64,000 nucleotides of DNA from CAUPWF01 sp963515125 (lineage in GTDB: Bacteria > Bacillota > Clostridia > Lachnospirales > Lachnospiraceae), in assembly GCA_052116865.1 (NCBI GenBank), contig JBQKKG010000007.1:124001-188000 (forward strand), in the 5' to 3' direction. Under the pieces are notes generated by a model. That model was not told the origin of the DNA, made no database searches, and saw only the letters and a list, made by a program, of their open reading frames with translations. Below are positions 8,431 to 17,397 of the stretch, one piece after another. Both the position numbers and the translations under genes were made by a program. Positions within the stretch are counted from its first letter, which is position 1, and each line of letters opens with the position of its first letter.

Positions 8431-10179
8431 CTACACTTCCTTTTCTTCGATTTTATTTGGGACCCTAATAACAACCGTGGTTCCCATTCCTTTTTCCGAT
8501 ACGATCTGCAGTCCATAAGCCTGTCCTAAGTATACCTTAATCCTTTGATTCACATTGTTAAGCCCTACCTTGCTAAAGCGATTAATGTCCTTTTCTTCTT
8601 TAAAAATATTATGTAGTACTTCCTCATCAATTCCATCCCCATTATCTTGAATTACAATCTCAACGTCTTCTCCTGCATTTCTCGTAAAAATATGAATTCG
8701 AATTAGCTCTTCCCGTTCCTCCGCTTCATCAATTCCGTAAATCAAGGAGTTCTCAACAATTGGTTGTAATATTAGCTTCGGAATTTCTATTAGTTGGTGC
8801 TGTTCTTGTATATCGTAACTCACTTCAAAAAGTTGATTAAATCGCAACCTCTGAATTAATAAATAATTTTCTATATAAGCTATTTCTTCTTGTAGGTAAA
8901 TCATATTCTTTCCAAAACTAATACTAACCCTTAATAGCTTAACCAACGCTACTAAAGCATCACTAATACTATCTTCCCCTTTTATTTTTGCCATCCATCG
9001 AATCGTATTTAATGTGTTATACAAAAAGTGGGGATTAATTTGGGCATGTAATACTTCCAATTCCATTTCGTTCTTATTATGCTCTACTGCTACAATTTCG
9101 TCCATTAATTGATGTACCTTTCGTACCATGTGATTAAAACTATGACTAAGGTCATCCAATTCATTATTGGCATTAGAGTCCACCTTTACATCTAGCTGTC
9201 CTGCCTCTACCTTTTTCATCTGGTACATCATACGTTCAATTGGTTGCGTGATTTTTTTAGAATAGAAACTTAAAAGTATAAAGATTACGATTAAAAGTAA
9301 TACTAATCCAACAAGTACATACATTTGAATACGATTAATATCTGCATACAATACTGACTTGGGAATCGTCTGAATAATATGCCATCTTCCATTGTTTAGG
9401 CTTGCATAAATAGCCACATAATTTTTATTATCTTCTTTATAATTAACATAATCAGCATTTTCATCGCTTACTACTTTTTGAAAGTATGAAGTATTTTCAC
9501 AATCTAATGGAGTATGGTCATTATCGGAACTGGTAATAATATTTCCCTCATCATCGCACACAAAGATACGGCTCTCCTTCTCTTTCAACGTCCCAAAAGA
9601 CTCTGCCAACGTACTTTCGTCTACTTCAATCACCATGTATCCTAATTCTTCTAGAGAATTCACATCAATCACTTTTCTTCCCATTGATGTATACTGCTTT
9701 GTGTCATTCCCTGAAAGTACCTTGACTTTTTTTTGTTTTGTAGAAAACCATATAATGTCTCCCGATGTATCTTCTAGTGCTTGCTTGGGAAAGCTTTTTA
9801 CGCCATTCACAAATTCTGCACCAATATACCGATACCCGCTGGATGTAATCATATAGATACCTTCAATGTGAAAATTTGATATGTAATAGCTATAAAGTTG
9901 TTCTTCTAATTGATTTTTTTCTCCTCTTTTTAACGTATCCATCATCTCATGGTTTGATAGAATAGAATTAGAAAGATTCTCTACATCCTTTAGGGTGTAA
10001 TCAATATTATTTGCAATTGCTACCACTGATTTTCTAGCCGCTTCACTATACTGTTTACTAATCGTTCCTTTCATGCTTTGAAAAACCACAATGAATAACA
10101 ATAATGGTATCATTATGAATAAGGAAGTTGCCATAAATAGTTGTCCTCGAAAACTATGTATTTTATTTTTTAATCTCAT
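8431..10179 (-). CDS. YesM-type sensor histidine kinase
   Basis: Membrane sensor kinase of 582 aa. The first hydrophobic helix is GQLFMATSLFIMIPLLLFIV and the second is MYVLVGLVLLLIVIFILLSF near residue 285-305; between them lies an extracellular Cache-like sensing domain of about 240 residues. A HAMP linker (KKITQPIERMMYQMKKVEAG) follows, then the His_kinase box HAQINPHFLYNTLNTIRWMA with the phosphorylated His, and a HATPase domain with IVENSLIYGI and IQDNGDGID. The frame allows a start at 10197, but the ATG at 10177-10179 has GGAG five bases upstream and is preferred. It overlaps the upstream binding-protein gene by 17 bases, indicating translational coupling. The upstream lipoproteins may present the ligand to the Cache domain. 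Confidence 0.9.
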   Translation of the reverse strand: MRLKNKIHSFRGQLFMATSLFIMIPLLLFIVVFQSMKGTISKQYSEAARKSVVAIANNIDYTLKDVENLSNSILSNHEMMDTLKRGEKNQLEEQLYSYYISNFHIEGIYMITSSGYRYIGAEFVNGVKSFPKQALEDTSGDIIWFSTKQKKVKVLSGNDTKQYTSMGRKVIDVNSLEELGYMVIEVDESTLAESFGTLKEKESRIFVCDDEGNIITSSDNDHTPLDCENTSYFQKVVSDENADYVNYKEDNKNYVAIYASLNNGRWHIIQTIPKSVLYADINRIQMYVLVGLVLLLIVIFILLSFYSKKITQPIERMMYQMKKVEAGQLDVKVDSNANNELDDLSHSFNHMVRKVHQLMDEIVAVEHNKNEMELEVLHAQINPHFLYNTLNTIRWMAKIKGEDSISDALVALVKLLRVSISFGKNMIYLQEEIAYIENYLLIQRLRFNQLFEVSYDIQEQHQLIEIPKLILQPIVENSLIYGIDEAEEREELIRIHIFTRNAGEDVEIVIQDNGDGIDEEVLHNIFKEEKDINRFSKVGLNNVNQRIKVYLGQAYGLQIVSEKGMGTTVVIRVPNKIEEKEV

Positions 10180-11644
10180 TGTTTCTCCGCTCTTCATTCC
10201 ACTGACTTCTAATCTTAATCATGCTACTATCCACTTGAAAGTCTTGCGTGGTTATGTCGTATAAATTGCCGATAATAATTGTTTCAAACTCATATCCCTT
10301 TTTTAACTTCGGTCTAAAATATATATGCTCTTCTTGTTGTGCTTTTAATGTGGCCTCAATTTGCAACATGTTGCCCTTATAATTTGTGCTGATATACTTT
10401 TCCAAGTCTATTCTTGTCGGTAAGTTTCCACCATTTTCTTCCTGAAAAACCTTCATCTGCACATCCGGAGATGTTGCCCATACAATAAAAAGCCAGGAAG
10501 CCAATTTCTTTTCTGTGCTGGCATACTTATTAATTCCAATCCCTGATCCTCCATAAATATTTGAACTTTTCTGATCTCCAAAAGGCAAAATACTATATCC
10601 CACTTTATTTGCTACTTTCGAACTTTCTACATTTTCTACAGCCGAAGTATTTTCATCCCAATTTAACATCATGGCTACTTCTCCACTTACAAAAGCATTT
10701 GTCACCTGAGACCATGTGGCGTCCTTATATTCCTTAGGATTCAATGCAACCAACTCGCTATATAATCTTAAACTTCTTTCAAATTCCTTCGTATCTGATG
10801 CAAGTTCTCCCGCAGTATCTAGGCCTAAACTACTTACATTATTATCTTCAAAATACATACCACCATTAGAATCTAGCATGGTGGAAAATACCGTATAGAT
10901 GGAGTTGTGTTTCGCTGACATCTCAACGCTACCATATTTTACCTCTTCATCCGGGACATGTTCCGTAATCCACTGGGATACCTCTATATACTGCTCCCAA
11001 GTAAAGGTAGGGGCACCAGGTTCGGGTGCATATCCTAAATCTTGCTGCATTTGACTTTTATATTTATCAAAGATATCTTGTCTATAAAATAGAATCATAG
11101 TAGTAGAATCAAATGGAATTGCGTATAGATGCTCCTTATTTCTGAAGTAGGAGCATACGTCTACCTGCTGTTGATCAAATGCCTCTATTCCTCCTACCAA
11201 GTGTGGCAATTCTTTATTGTTTTCAAACTGATTTAAATCTTCCAGACAATCCGAAAATCTATTCAACGTTTGATACGGATCCACATAGACAACATCATAT
11301 TGTGACGTTTTAGAAATAAAGTCTATATTGATTTTTTCTTCTAAGGAATTAAAATCCATACTTTTAATATTTACCTTTATTCCTGTTTCTTTTGTAAATT
11401 TTTCACTTTCTTTAGAAAGTATATTTGCACTTATATTGTCTTCACATACAAAATTAAGCACCATGCCATCATACTGCTTCCAATCAAACCCTTTGGGTCC
11501 CTCAATATTTCCAAATTCACTTTTCGGTTGATCAAATAAGGGAACTTCTGATTCCCCTCCTCCTTGATTTCCACAACCACACACCAGTATAGAGCATAGT
11601 GCAACAACCAGATTTCTTTTCCATCTTCTTTTGTATATTTTCAA
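10163..11644 (-). CDS. Extracellular solute-binding lipoprotein (family 1), probable auxiliary sensor
   Basis: Secreted lipoprotein of about 493 aa. The signal peptide reads KRNLVVALCSILVCGCGNQG, with a near-canonical lipobox (VCGC). The mature protein has the bilobal family-1 binding-protein pattern: TKETGIKVNIKSMDF, YDVVYVDPYQTLNRF, LYAIPFDSTTMILFYRQDIF and GGSGIGINKYASTEKKLASW. An ATG exists at 11665 but has no ribosome site. A TTG at 11642-11644 lies six bases after AAGGAG and gives the better start. No transporter permease of the matching MalF/MalG class is nearby. The gene overlaps the histidine kinase gene, so a role in ligand sensing rather than transport is likely, as in XylFII-LytS-YesN type systems. 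That role is inference. Confidence 0.8.
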   Translation of the reverse strand: MKIYKRRWKRNLVVALCSILVCGCGNQGGGESEVPLFDQPKSEFGNIEGPKGFDWKQYDGMVLNFVCEDNISANILSKESEKFTKETGIKVNIKSMDFNSLEEKINIDFISKTSQYDVVYVDPYQTLNRFSDCLEDLNQFENNKELPHLVGGIEAFDQQQVDVCSYFRNKEHLYAIPFDSTTMILFYRQDIFDKYKSQMQQDLGYAPEPGAPTFTWEQYIEVSQWITEHVPDEEVKYGSVEMSAKHNSIYTVFSTMLDSNGGMYFEDNNVSSLGLDTAGELASDTKEFERSLRLYSELVALNPKEYKDATWSQVTNAFVSGEVAMMLNWDENTSAVENVESSKVANKVGYSILPFGDQKSSNIYGGSGIGINKYASTEKKLASWLFIVWATSPDVQMKVFQEENGGNLPTRIDLEKYISTNYKGNMLQIEATLKAQQEEHIYFRPKLKKGYEFETIIIGNLYDITTQDFQVDSSMIKIRSQWNEERRNNEIKK

Positions 11645-11707
11645 ATTGATTCTCCTTATCCCCATGTTCTATTACAATATTTATTCTAACATTCCCCCTA
11701 AAGAGCG

Positions 11708-13012
11708 TCAATTATTTCGTTGCTCAGCAACTAGTGCTAATATTTTTTCGTTTATACGTTTGCATGCATCTTCCGACGTCACCTCACCAAGTACCATTCT
11801 ATTTACATTGTAATAAATAGCATGACTCAATTTAAAATAGTAATCTGGTACACCCTTTGGGAACGGAGATATGACTCGTTTCGACTCTTCTATCATAGCA
11901 CCAGCATTGGCAATTGCTCCATTGCCAACCAATTCAGCTAACACTGATGTTCTAGTTGGAATCGTATGATTTTCTTCAAATAATCTATTCTGTATGTCCG
12001 CTGAAGTATACCATTTGACATACTGAGTAGCTGCAGCTTTATTCTTAGAAAATGTCGTAACACCAATTCCTTTTGGCAAGCCAATTGTATACCTTGATGT
12101 TCCACTTCTACCAGGCAACAAAATGGGAACAATCTGCCCAACAGCTTGGGTCTCTGGTTCACTATCGGCAGGATTCTTACATGAGACAGGACCTATCATG
12201 AAACTGGCTTCACCAGAACGTAATTTTTGATATGCATCTGCACCGGAACTAGTTTTTGCTATAGGATCTACAAGCAAATCCACATTAATTAATTGATTCG
12301 AAAATGTTAAGGCATCTGCCAGAGATGCAGTGTTTATCGATCCGTCTCCATTAAATACCGCTCCACTTCTAGATAATGCCATACAAATCATAGATGTTGT
12401 TGTTAGCTCCTCATTATCCATATCCATTGCCAATGGATACTCTACCACATTAGCATCTTTTATTCTTATCAAATCTTCCCTCACTTCTTCCCATGTAGTA
12501 GGAATCGTTTCTATACCAGCCTGACGGAATTGCTCCACATTGTAATAAGCAATTTGGAAATTATTGTCATATGGTATTGCCAAGGTCTGATTTCCAATGG
12601 TAAAATATTCTAAAATCGGAAAGTCTGCTTTGTCTACTTTTGTTATGATTAATGGCTCCAACCAATTTGCACGACTAAACATTCCAATCCATGACCAGTC
12701 AACCTCTATTACATCAGCACCGGATGTCCCTCCTGAAGCAGCGATTGTCACTTTATCTCGAATATCCTCTCTCTCAACCTTCTTAATCGTAACTTCTATT
12801 CCCGTTTCATCTGTAAATTCTGTTAACAATTCTACAGATGGAGCTCCCTCCTCGGAAGTCATAACTGTAATTTTTGATGTTTCTAATTTTATTTTATTTT
12901 CTTTTTTTTTAGGATTTGTATTGTCCAGATTGTCTAATTGAATGGTACATCCAATTATCATTGCGCCAACCATCACCACACACAGAAATATACACCATTT
13001 ACGCCTTTTCAT
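11708..13012 (-). CDS. Extracellular solute-binding lipoprotein (family 1), second auxiliary binding protein
   Basis: Lipoprotein of 434 aa with signal MKRRKWCIFLCVVMVGAMII and lipobox IIGC. The mature part shows the family-1 fold signatures LLTEFTDETGIEVTIKKVER, GADVIEVDWSWIGMF, TLAIPYDNNFQIAYYNVEQF and SGEASFMIGPVSCKNPADSE. The ATG at 13010-13012 follows AAGGAGATACATT. It is the first gene of a four-gene minus-strand unit with a second binding protein, a YesM kinase and a YesN regulator. No cognate MalFG-type permeases are in the window. Two distinct binding proteins ahead of one kinase suggest that the system reads more than one ligand or that one protein donates ligand to the other; both ideas are inference. 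Confidence 0.82.
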   Translation of the reverse strand: MKRRKWCIFLCVVMVGAMIIGCTIQLDNLDNTNPKKKENKIKLETSKITVMTSEEGAPSVELLTEFTDETGIEVTIKKVEREDIRDKVTIAASGGTSGADVIEVDWSWIGMFSRANWLEPLIITKVDKADFPILEYFTIGNQTLAIPYDNNFQIAYYNVEQFRQAGIETIPTTWEEVREDLIRIKDANVVEYPLAMDMDNEELTTTSMICMALSRSGAVFNGDGSINTASLADALTFSNQLINVDLLVDPIAKTSSGADAYQKLRSGEASFMIGPVSCKNPADSEPETQAVGQIVPILLPGRSGTSRYTIGLPKGIGVTTFSKNKAAATQYVKWYTSADIQNRLFEENHTIPTRTSVLAELVGNGAIANAGAMIEESKRVISPFPKGVPDYYFKLSHAIYYNVNRMVLGEVTSEDACKRINEKILALVAEQRNN

Positions 13013-13134
13013 AATGTATCTCCTTCTTTAACTTGTTCCCAACCTTTACTGATACTTTCTTATGATAAGTAGTATAAGCAAGTTCCATCATCTTATGAAC
13101 TTTTAAAGAAGGAGTTTTTAGTGATATTATCACA

Positions 13135-13144
13135 GAAACGTTTC
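13135..13144. promoter_or_regulatory. Palindromic LacI/CcpA-like operator candidate
   Basis: The 10-bp perfect palindrome GAAACGTTTC lies about 120 bases upstream of the binding-protein gene at 13012 and 64 bases upstream of the rhodanese gene. Its AAACGTTT centre is the core typical of LacI/CcpA-family sites and is shared with 16245-16254 and 24438-24449. Which gene it controls is unknown. Confidence 0.4.
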
Positions 13145-13207
13145 CATACTAATATTATAATTAAAATAACATTTCATATAGAAGATACTCTAGAAAGGAG
13201 ATTTTTT

Positions 13208-13495
13208 ATGGACCAAGAATTAGAACTAGCTAAGAATACACCTGGCTCTGTTATACTTGATGTTCGCAATCCGGATGAATATCATACAGGACATATTCCG
13301 CAAAGTGTGAATATTCCTTTGAACCAAATTACAACTATTCAAGATCACATTGTAGACAAAGATACGCCTCTTTTTGTTTATTGTCTAAGTGGTTCACGCA
13401 GTAAACGTGCTTGTAAATTTTTAGAAAAAATTGGATATACAAAGGTAACGGACCTTGGGGGTATCTCTGATTACTATGGAGAGCTTATATTATAA
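13208..13495 (+). CDS. Single-domain rhodanese-like sulfurtransferase
   Basis: Small cytosolic protein of 95 aa made of one rhodanese domain, a carrier of persulfide sulfur. It has the family marks VILDVRNPDEYHTGHIPQSVNIPL near residues 15-38, and the active-site loop CLSGSRS with Cys59 as the persulfide acceptor, then KIGYTKVTDLGGI. The start ATG at 13208 is preceded by AAGGAG seven bases away; an upstream in-frame ATG at 13121 would add an unrelated tail and lacks a ribosome site. It stands alone on the plus strand and ends at a strong bidirectional terminator. Its sulfur donor and acceptor are not visible from context. Confidence 0.88.
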   Translation: MDQELELAKNTPGSVILDVRNPDEYHTGHIPQSVNIPLNQITTIQDHIVDKDTPLFVYCLSGSRSKRACKFLEKIGYTKVTDLGGISDYYGELIL

Positions 13496-13500
13496 CATGA

Positions 13501-13527
13501 AAGGAGGGGGGTTCCCCCTCCTTGTCT
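13501..13527. terminator. Bidirectional terminator between rhodanese and ABC-class ATPase genes
   Basis: A 10-bp GC-rich stem AAGGAGGGGG/CCCCCTCCTT with a 3-base loop lies between convergent genes. It is followed by GTCTTTT on the plus strand; the minus-strand side has a weaker T-tract. Confidence 0.8.
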
Positions 13528-13530
13528 TTT

Positions 13531-15225
13531 CTATATTTGCAGCCCTCTATAACGATTGAGGCAAGCATAGATTTCCTCACGTCTTGGTATTGCAATATTT
13601 CCTGGAAGTGCACTTGTCTTAACAATTGCTCCCATTCCCTGTTTTTCTATCAATTCCATAACATCATCTATACACTGACTAATATTCTTTTTACAATCAA
13701 AAACAAAAGCTTCCATGTACCAAAGAATATAGCCCAATGCCTGCATTTGCTCCACATCCACAATTTGTTCAACGAGTCTCAAATCCACTACTTCTTTTTG
13801 TAGTACAATACTATCTTTTCCCAAGACTTTCATTTTTATCTTTGGATTTCCCCTCAAATCTTGGTTATACTTTGGTACTCTCTTAGCCTTTTCAACCAAA
13901 AGTTTCTCGTCATGTTTTAATTCCAAAGGAAACGATTCACTTTCTTTTTTTGCTAATAATGTTATATTACGTGGAACATATTCATCCATTTGTATGATTT
14001 CATCTGCAACATGAAAATATGCACCTGAACTTCCTGCTACCATAATCGTCGATATTCCAAGCTCTTCATACATTTGTTTTGCTCTACTTACAAAAGGAAT
14101 AATTGGTTCCTTCTCTTTATGAACAACTCGTTGCATCAATGCATCCCTTACCATAAAGTTAGTAGCACTTGTGTCTTCATCAAACAATAATAGTGTTGTC
14201 CCTGTCTCTATTGCCTCAATAACATTTGCGGCCTGTGAAGTGCTACCACTAGCATCTTCTGTATAGAATGCAGTCGTATCCTTTTTATTTGGCAGCTCTC
14301 CTATAAATGGACTAATATTTGTGCCACATACGCTTCTTCCATCTTCCGCACGTATTTTTATTCCACATTGATCTGTTATGACGTATTCTCTTCCATCCCG
14401 CAATCTATGATTATAGACTCCTCGCTCTAATGCTTGGAGTAATGTAGACTTGCCATGATATCCGCCCCCTACAATCAAGGTAATCCCTTGTTTAATCCCC
14501 ATCCCCTTAATATCTCCTGCATGAGGCAATGATAATACTACTTCCATTTCCTTCGGAGAGCAAAATGGTATAGCGTCACTCAAAGGTGTATCTAACACAC
14601 CGCTTTCCCTTGGCAAAATTGCGCCATTAGCTACAAATGCAACTAGTTGTTTTTCCTTTATCTGCTGGCGAATAGACTGTTGATCTTCCGCCAAGTTAAT
14701 CGTTTGTTGTAATTCTTCCTTCCGAAGTCTCTCATAAAACAGTGCTTTTCTTACACAATTTGGTAAATATTCAAATAACATTTTATGAAGCTCACTTGCT
14801 CGAATGGTTCTTCCATTTGCTGGAAATCCTACCTCTAACCGCACTCGCACTGTGCCATCCTTTGGATTCACTTCGCAACCTGTTCGTTCTATCACTTCTT
14901 GCCCACACTTCGTAACTGATATAACTCCACTTTTTCCTGAACCCTTTGCCTTATGTGTATAGATTCCCACTTGCTTATAAAAGTTCCGTAGTAGATAATC
15001 TTGTAAAGCAATTTTATTTTGTTTTGTTCCATACATCCAAGTCGGAAAACCCGCACGACTTCCCCTAACGCAAACACTCAACTTTGAAGGTGATGCAAAC
15101 GGATCGCCCTGAACGTGTTCGATGTGCAACGAAAAATCCTTAAAATCATAGGAACCTTTCAAGGCTTTATAAGCCGAATAACTTTTTCTATCTACACTGA
15201 ATAATAATCCTTCTAATCTATTCAT
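13531..15225 (-). CDS. Predicted ATPase of the ABC class (PF09818-like)
   Basis: Cytosolic protein of 564 aa resembling the 'ABC-class ATPase' family of unknown function. It carries a divergent Walker A, GGGYHGKSTLLQAL, near residue 257, an ABC-signature-like SGSTSQAANVIEAIETG, and Walker B TTLLLFDEDTSATNFMVRD. A second conserved patch is STIMVAGSSGAYFHVADEII. No membrane segment is seen. The frame is open back to 15276, inside the reductase gene, but the ATG at 15223-15225 marks the conserved start MNRLEGLLFSVDRKSYSAYK. This ATG overlaps the last codons of the aldo/keto reductase, so the two are translationally coupled. The family is widely conserved but its substrate is not known to me. Confidence 0.85.
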   Translation of the reverse strand: MNRLEGLLFSVDRKSYSAYKALKGSYDFKDFSLHIEHVQGDPFASPSKLSVCVRGSRAGFPTWMYGTKQNKIALQDYLLRNFYKQVGIYTHKAKGSGKSGVISVTKCGQEVIERTGCEVNPKDGTVRVRLEVGFPANGRTIRASELHKMLFEYLPNCVRKALFYERLRKEELQQTINLAEDQQSIRQQIKEKQLVAFVANGAILPRESGVLDTPLSDAIPFCSPKEMEVVLSLPHAGDIKGMGIKQGITLIVGGGYHGKSTLLQALERGVYNHRLRDGREYVITDQCGIKIRAEDGRSVCGTNISPFIGELPNKKDTTAFYTEDASGSTSQAANVIEAIETGTTLLLFDEDTSATNFMVRDALMQRVVHKEKEPIIPFVSRAKQMYEELGISTIMVAGSSGAYFHVADEIIQMDEYVPRNITLLAKKESESFPLELKHDEKLLVEKAKRVPKYNQDLRGNPKIKMKVLGKDSIVLQKEVVDLRLVEQIVDVEQMQALGYILWYMEAFVFDCKKNISQCIDDVMELIEKQGMGAIVKTSALPGNIAIPRREEIYACLNRYRGLQI

Positions 15226-16099
15226 AATCTTTATTACTCTTTTTCTTTGGGATTTTAAAGTCTGGATGTTCTCCAAGCCATGCTGTCTGAGGCATTGTTT
15301 CTATCATGGACATATCTTCTTTTGTAATCTCAAAAGAAAAAATATTCTGATTGTCTATCATTCGTTCCAAACTTGATGCCTTTGGCAACGGAATAATTCC
15401 TTTTTGCAAAAGGAATCTTAAACAGATTCTCGCAACCGATACTTGATACTTTTCTGCCAATTGAAGAAAATATGGGTCTTGTAAGATTGTGCTTCTTCCC
15501 AGTGGACTCCAGGCCTGAACCTGTATATCATGGGCTTGGCAGTAGGCAATAGCAGCCTCTTGTGAATATCCCGGATGGATCTCCAACTGATCAACTACAG
15601 GAAGAATTCTACAGTGTTCTATAAGATTCTCGATATGATGTGGCAAAAAATTGCTCAATCCTATTCCTTTTACCTTCCCCTCATCCACAAAATCCTCAAG
15701 CGCCTTCCACGTCTCAATATCCAAAGTTTTCCAATCATTATCTGTTTCGACTTGTCTTGGCCAATGAATGAGATATAAGTCTAAATAATCCATATGTAGT
15801 CTTCGCAATGACGCTTTAAATGCCTTCTTTGCATTATCATAACCCATTTCATCTATCCAAAGTTTGGAAACAATAAAAAATTCCTCACGTTTTATCCCAC
15901 TTTCTAGGATTGCTTGTCCAAGATCTTCCTCCGTACCATATAGTGATGCAGTGTCAAAATATCGGTATCCTGCTTTTATTGCTAGCTTTATCATCTCTTT
16001 ACCATTACAACTTGGATCATTCCCTTTATAAGTACCAAATCCAATACATGGAATCTGTAAACCATTATGTAACGTGAAACAATCATTGATGCTCTTCAT
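15218..16099 (-). CDS. Aldo/keto reductase
   Basis: NADPH-dependent carbonyl reductase of 293 aa with the (beta/alpha)8 fold. The catalytic tetrad is complete: Asp49 (FDTASLYG), Tyr54, Lys79 (IVSKLW) and His112 (LIHWP). Other family motifs are GIGLSNFLPHHIENL and QLEIHPGYSQEAAIAYC, and the cofactor segment PLPKASSLERMIDNQ near the C-terminus. The ATG at 16097-16099 follows GAAAGGGGCAAAAA. It is the first gene of a two-gene unit with the ABC-class ATPase. It is transcribed divergently from the LacI-family regulator across a 253-base gap that carries an AAAACGTTTT operator, so LacI control is possible. The physiological substrate is unknown. Confidence 0.9.
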   Translation of the reverse strand: MKSINDCFTLHNGLQIPCIGFGTYKGNDPSCNGKEMIKLAIKAGYRYFDTASLYGTEEDLGQAILESGIKREEFFIVSKLWIDEMGYDNAKKAFKASLRRLHMDYLDLYLIHWPRQVETDNDWKTLDIETWKALEDFVDEGKVKGIGLSNFLPHHIENLIEHCRILPVVDQLEIHPGYSQEAAIAYCQAHDIQVQAWSPLGRSTILQDPYFLQLAEKYQVSVARICLRFLLQKGIIPLPKASSLERMIDNQNIFSFEITKEDMSMIETMPQTAWLGEHPDFKIPKKKSNKDYE

Positions 16100-16244
16100 T
16101 TTTTGCCCCTTTCACTTCTTACCAGTTTTTCCGTAAGATATCTCTTGATTTATAGTTATAAATATTATAGCGTATCATTAAATAAAATTGTAGTAAAAAT
16201 ATGCTTATATTTCACTTGTCTTAAAATAATTTCATTTTATCTTT

Positions 16245-16254
16245 AAAACGTTTT
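16245..16254. promoter_or_regulatory. LacI-family operator candidate in the divergent gap
   Basis: The perfect palindrome AAAACGTTTT lies 99 bases before the LacI-family gene and 146 bases before the reductase gene. The AAACGTTT core recurs in CTAAACGTTTAG at 24438-24449, upstream of the Lsr-like transporter operon. A second, imperfect half site (AGCGTTTCA) occurs at 16279-16287. Autoregulation is the likely role. Confidence 0.5.
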
Positions 16255-16352
16255 GTACCCATTTACCTATATATCTTAGCGTTTCATCTTGTTTCAGATG
16301 TAAAAATATGATAAAATAATCAATAGTATTTAGTAAACAAAGGAGATACATT

Positions 16353-17354
16353 ATGAACATTAAAGAAATCGCGAAGATAGCAGGAGTCTCACCCGCAACC
16401 ATTTCTCTTGTCGTTAATAATAAAAAAGGTGTTAGTGAAAAAAAACGGAAAGAAGTCAAAGAAATTTTAGAAAAATATAATTATAAAATTACTCGTAAAT
16501 CCAATATACCCATGCGTAATCTACTCTTTCTAAAATACCGTACTCACGGGATGATTGTAGAAGAGAATGCTGGCTTTATCCAAACAATTATGGACTCTAT
16601 CGAAGCAGAATGCCGTAATACTGGCTACAATCTAAGTATTATTGTGTCTGTAGGGGACATAAAATCCACATTATCCTCTATTAACTATGAAAATTATCAC
16701 GGGATATTTGTATTGGGAACCGAATTAGACAAAGATTCTTATCCTCATTTAAAAGAAATACCCATTCCATATATCGTTATTGATAACATTATGCCTCATT
16801 TTGATTGCAATTCTATTGCAATTGATAATGAGGATATGGTATTTAAAGCAATACAGCACTTAAATAGTCTAGGGTATCAAGATATTGGGTACTTTTGTAG
16901 TAATCTTTTTGTGCAAAATTTTGATGAGCGTTCTAAAGGACTTGAACAAGCCGTTTCTAACCTGGGAATAACTTTCAAACCCGAACACAAGATTGCTGTC
17001 ACCCCTACCATGATGGGTGCCTATAATGATATGAAATCTTTCTTAGCAACACACAAACCACTGCCGCAATGTGCATTTGTAGACAACGACACCATTGCCA
17101 TTGGGATTATAAAAGCATTAAAAGAAAGTGGATTCCTTTTTCCAAACGATATTGCAATTATTGGTTTTGATGATATTCATTTTGCAGCTGTTAATTCCCC
17201 ATCACTAAGTACAGTGCAAGTACCTCGTAGCACCATTGGAACCATGGCACTACGCCATCTAATGGACGCAATAGAATCCCCCTCCTCTGATTATTTCAAA
17301 ATACGAGTGGGCGGAAAGCTAATTATAAGACATTCCACATACCGTTCAAAATAA
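16353..17354 (+). CDS. LacI-family transcriptional regulator
   Basis: DNA-binding repressor/activator of 333 aa. The N-terminal helix-turn-helix reads MNIKEIAKIAGVSPATISLV followed by the hinge-helix region. The C-terminal two-lobed ligand-binding domain shows HGIFVLGTELD, IPYIVIDNIM, GYQDIGYFC and ending IAIIGFDDIHFAAVNSPSLS. The ATG follows CAAAGGAGATACATT. It is convergent with dhaL; its stop codon TAA is the first three bases of the palindrome at 17352-17397. Shared AAACGTTT sites suggest that it regulates itself and the neighbouring transporter/dhaKL operon, with a sugar or ketose as inducer. This link is inferred. Confidence 0.9.
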   Translation: MNIKEIAKIAGVSPATISLVVNNKKGVSEKKRKEVKEILEKYNYKITRKSNIPMRNLLFLKYRTHGMIVEENAGFIQTIMDSIEAECRNTGYNLSIIVSVGDIKSTLSSINYENYHGIFVLGTELDKDSYPHLKEIPIPYIVIDNIMPHFDCNSIAIDNEDMVFKAIQHLNSLGYQDIGYFCSNLFVQNFDERSKGLEQAVSNLGITFKPEHKIAVTPTMMGAYNDMKSFLATHKPLPQCAFVDNDTIAIGIIKALKESGFLFPNDIAIIGFDDIHFAAVNSPSLSTVQVPRSTIGTMALRHLMDAIESPSSDYFKIRVGGKLIIRHSTYRSK

Positions 17355-17397
17355 AATAGGGACGGGGGCAATGCACATTGCCCCCGTCCCTATTTTA
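17352..17397. repeat. GC-rich palindrome, GGGACGGGGGCAATG family, copy 2
   Basis: A perfect 22-bp-arm inverted repeat with a 2-base centre, sharing the GGGACGGGGGCAATG core with copies 1, 3 and 4. It contains the stop codons of both convergent genes (LacI regulator and dhaL). A degenerate second half (ATTTGCCCTGTCCC) continues at 17399-17412 and is read as the last codons of dhaL. It probably works as a bidirectional terminator. Confidence 0.87.

Noticed and set aside
8427..8516. Upstream extension of the response-regulator reading frame
   Set aside because: It lies inside the histidine kinase gene; the receiver domain starts at ATG 8426 with a ribosome site.
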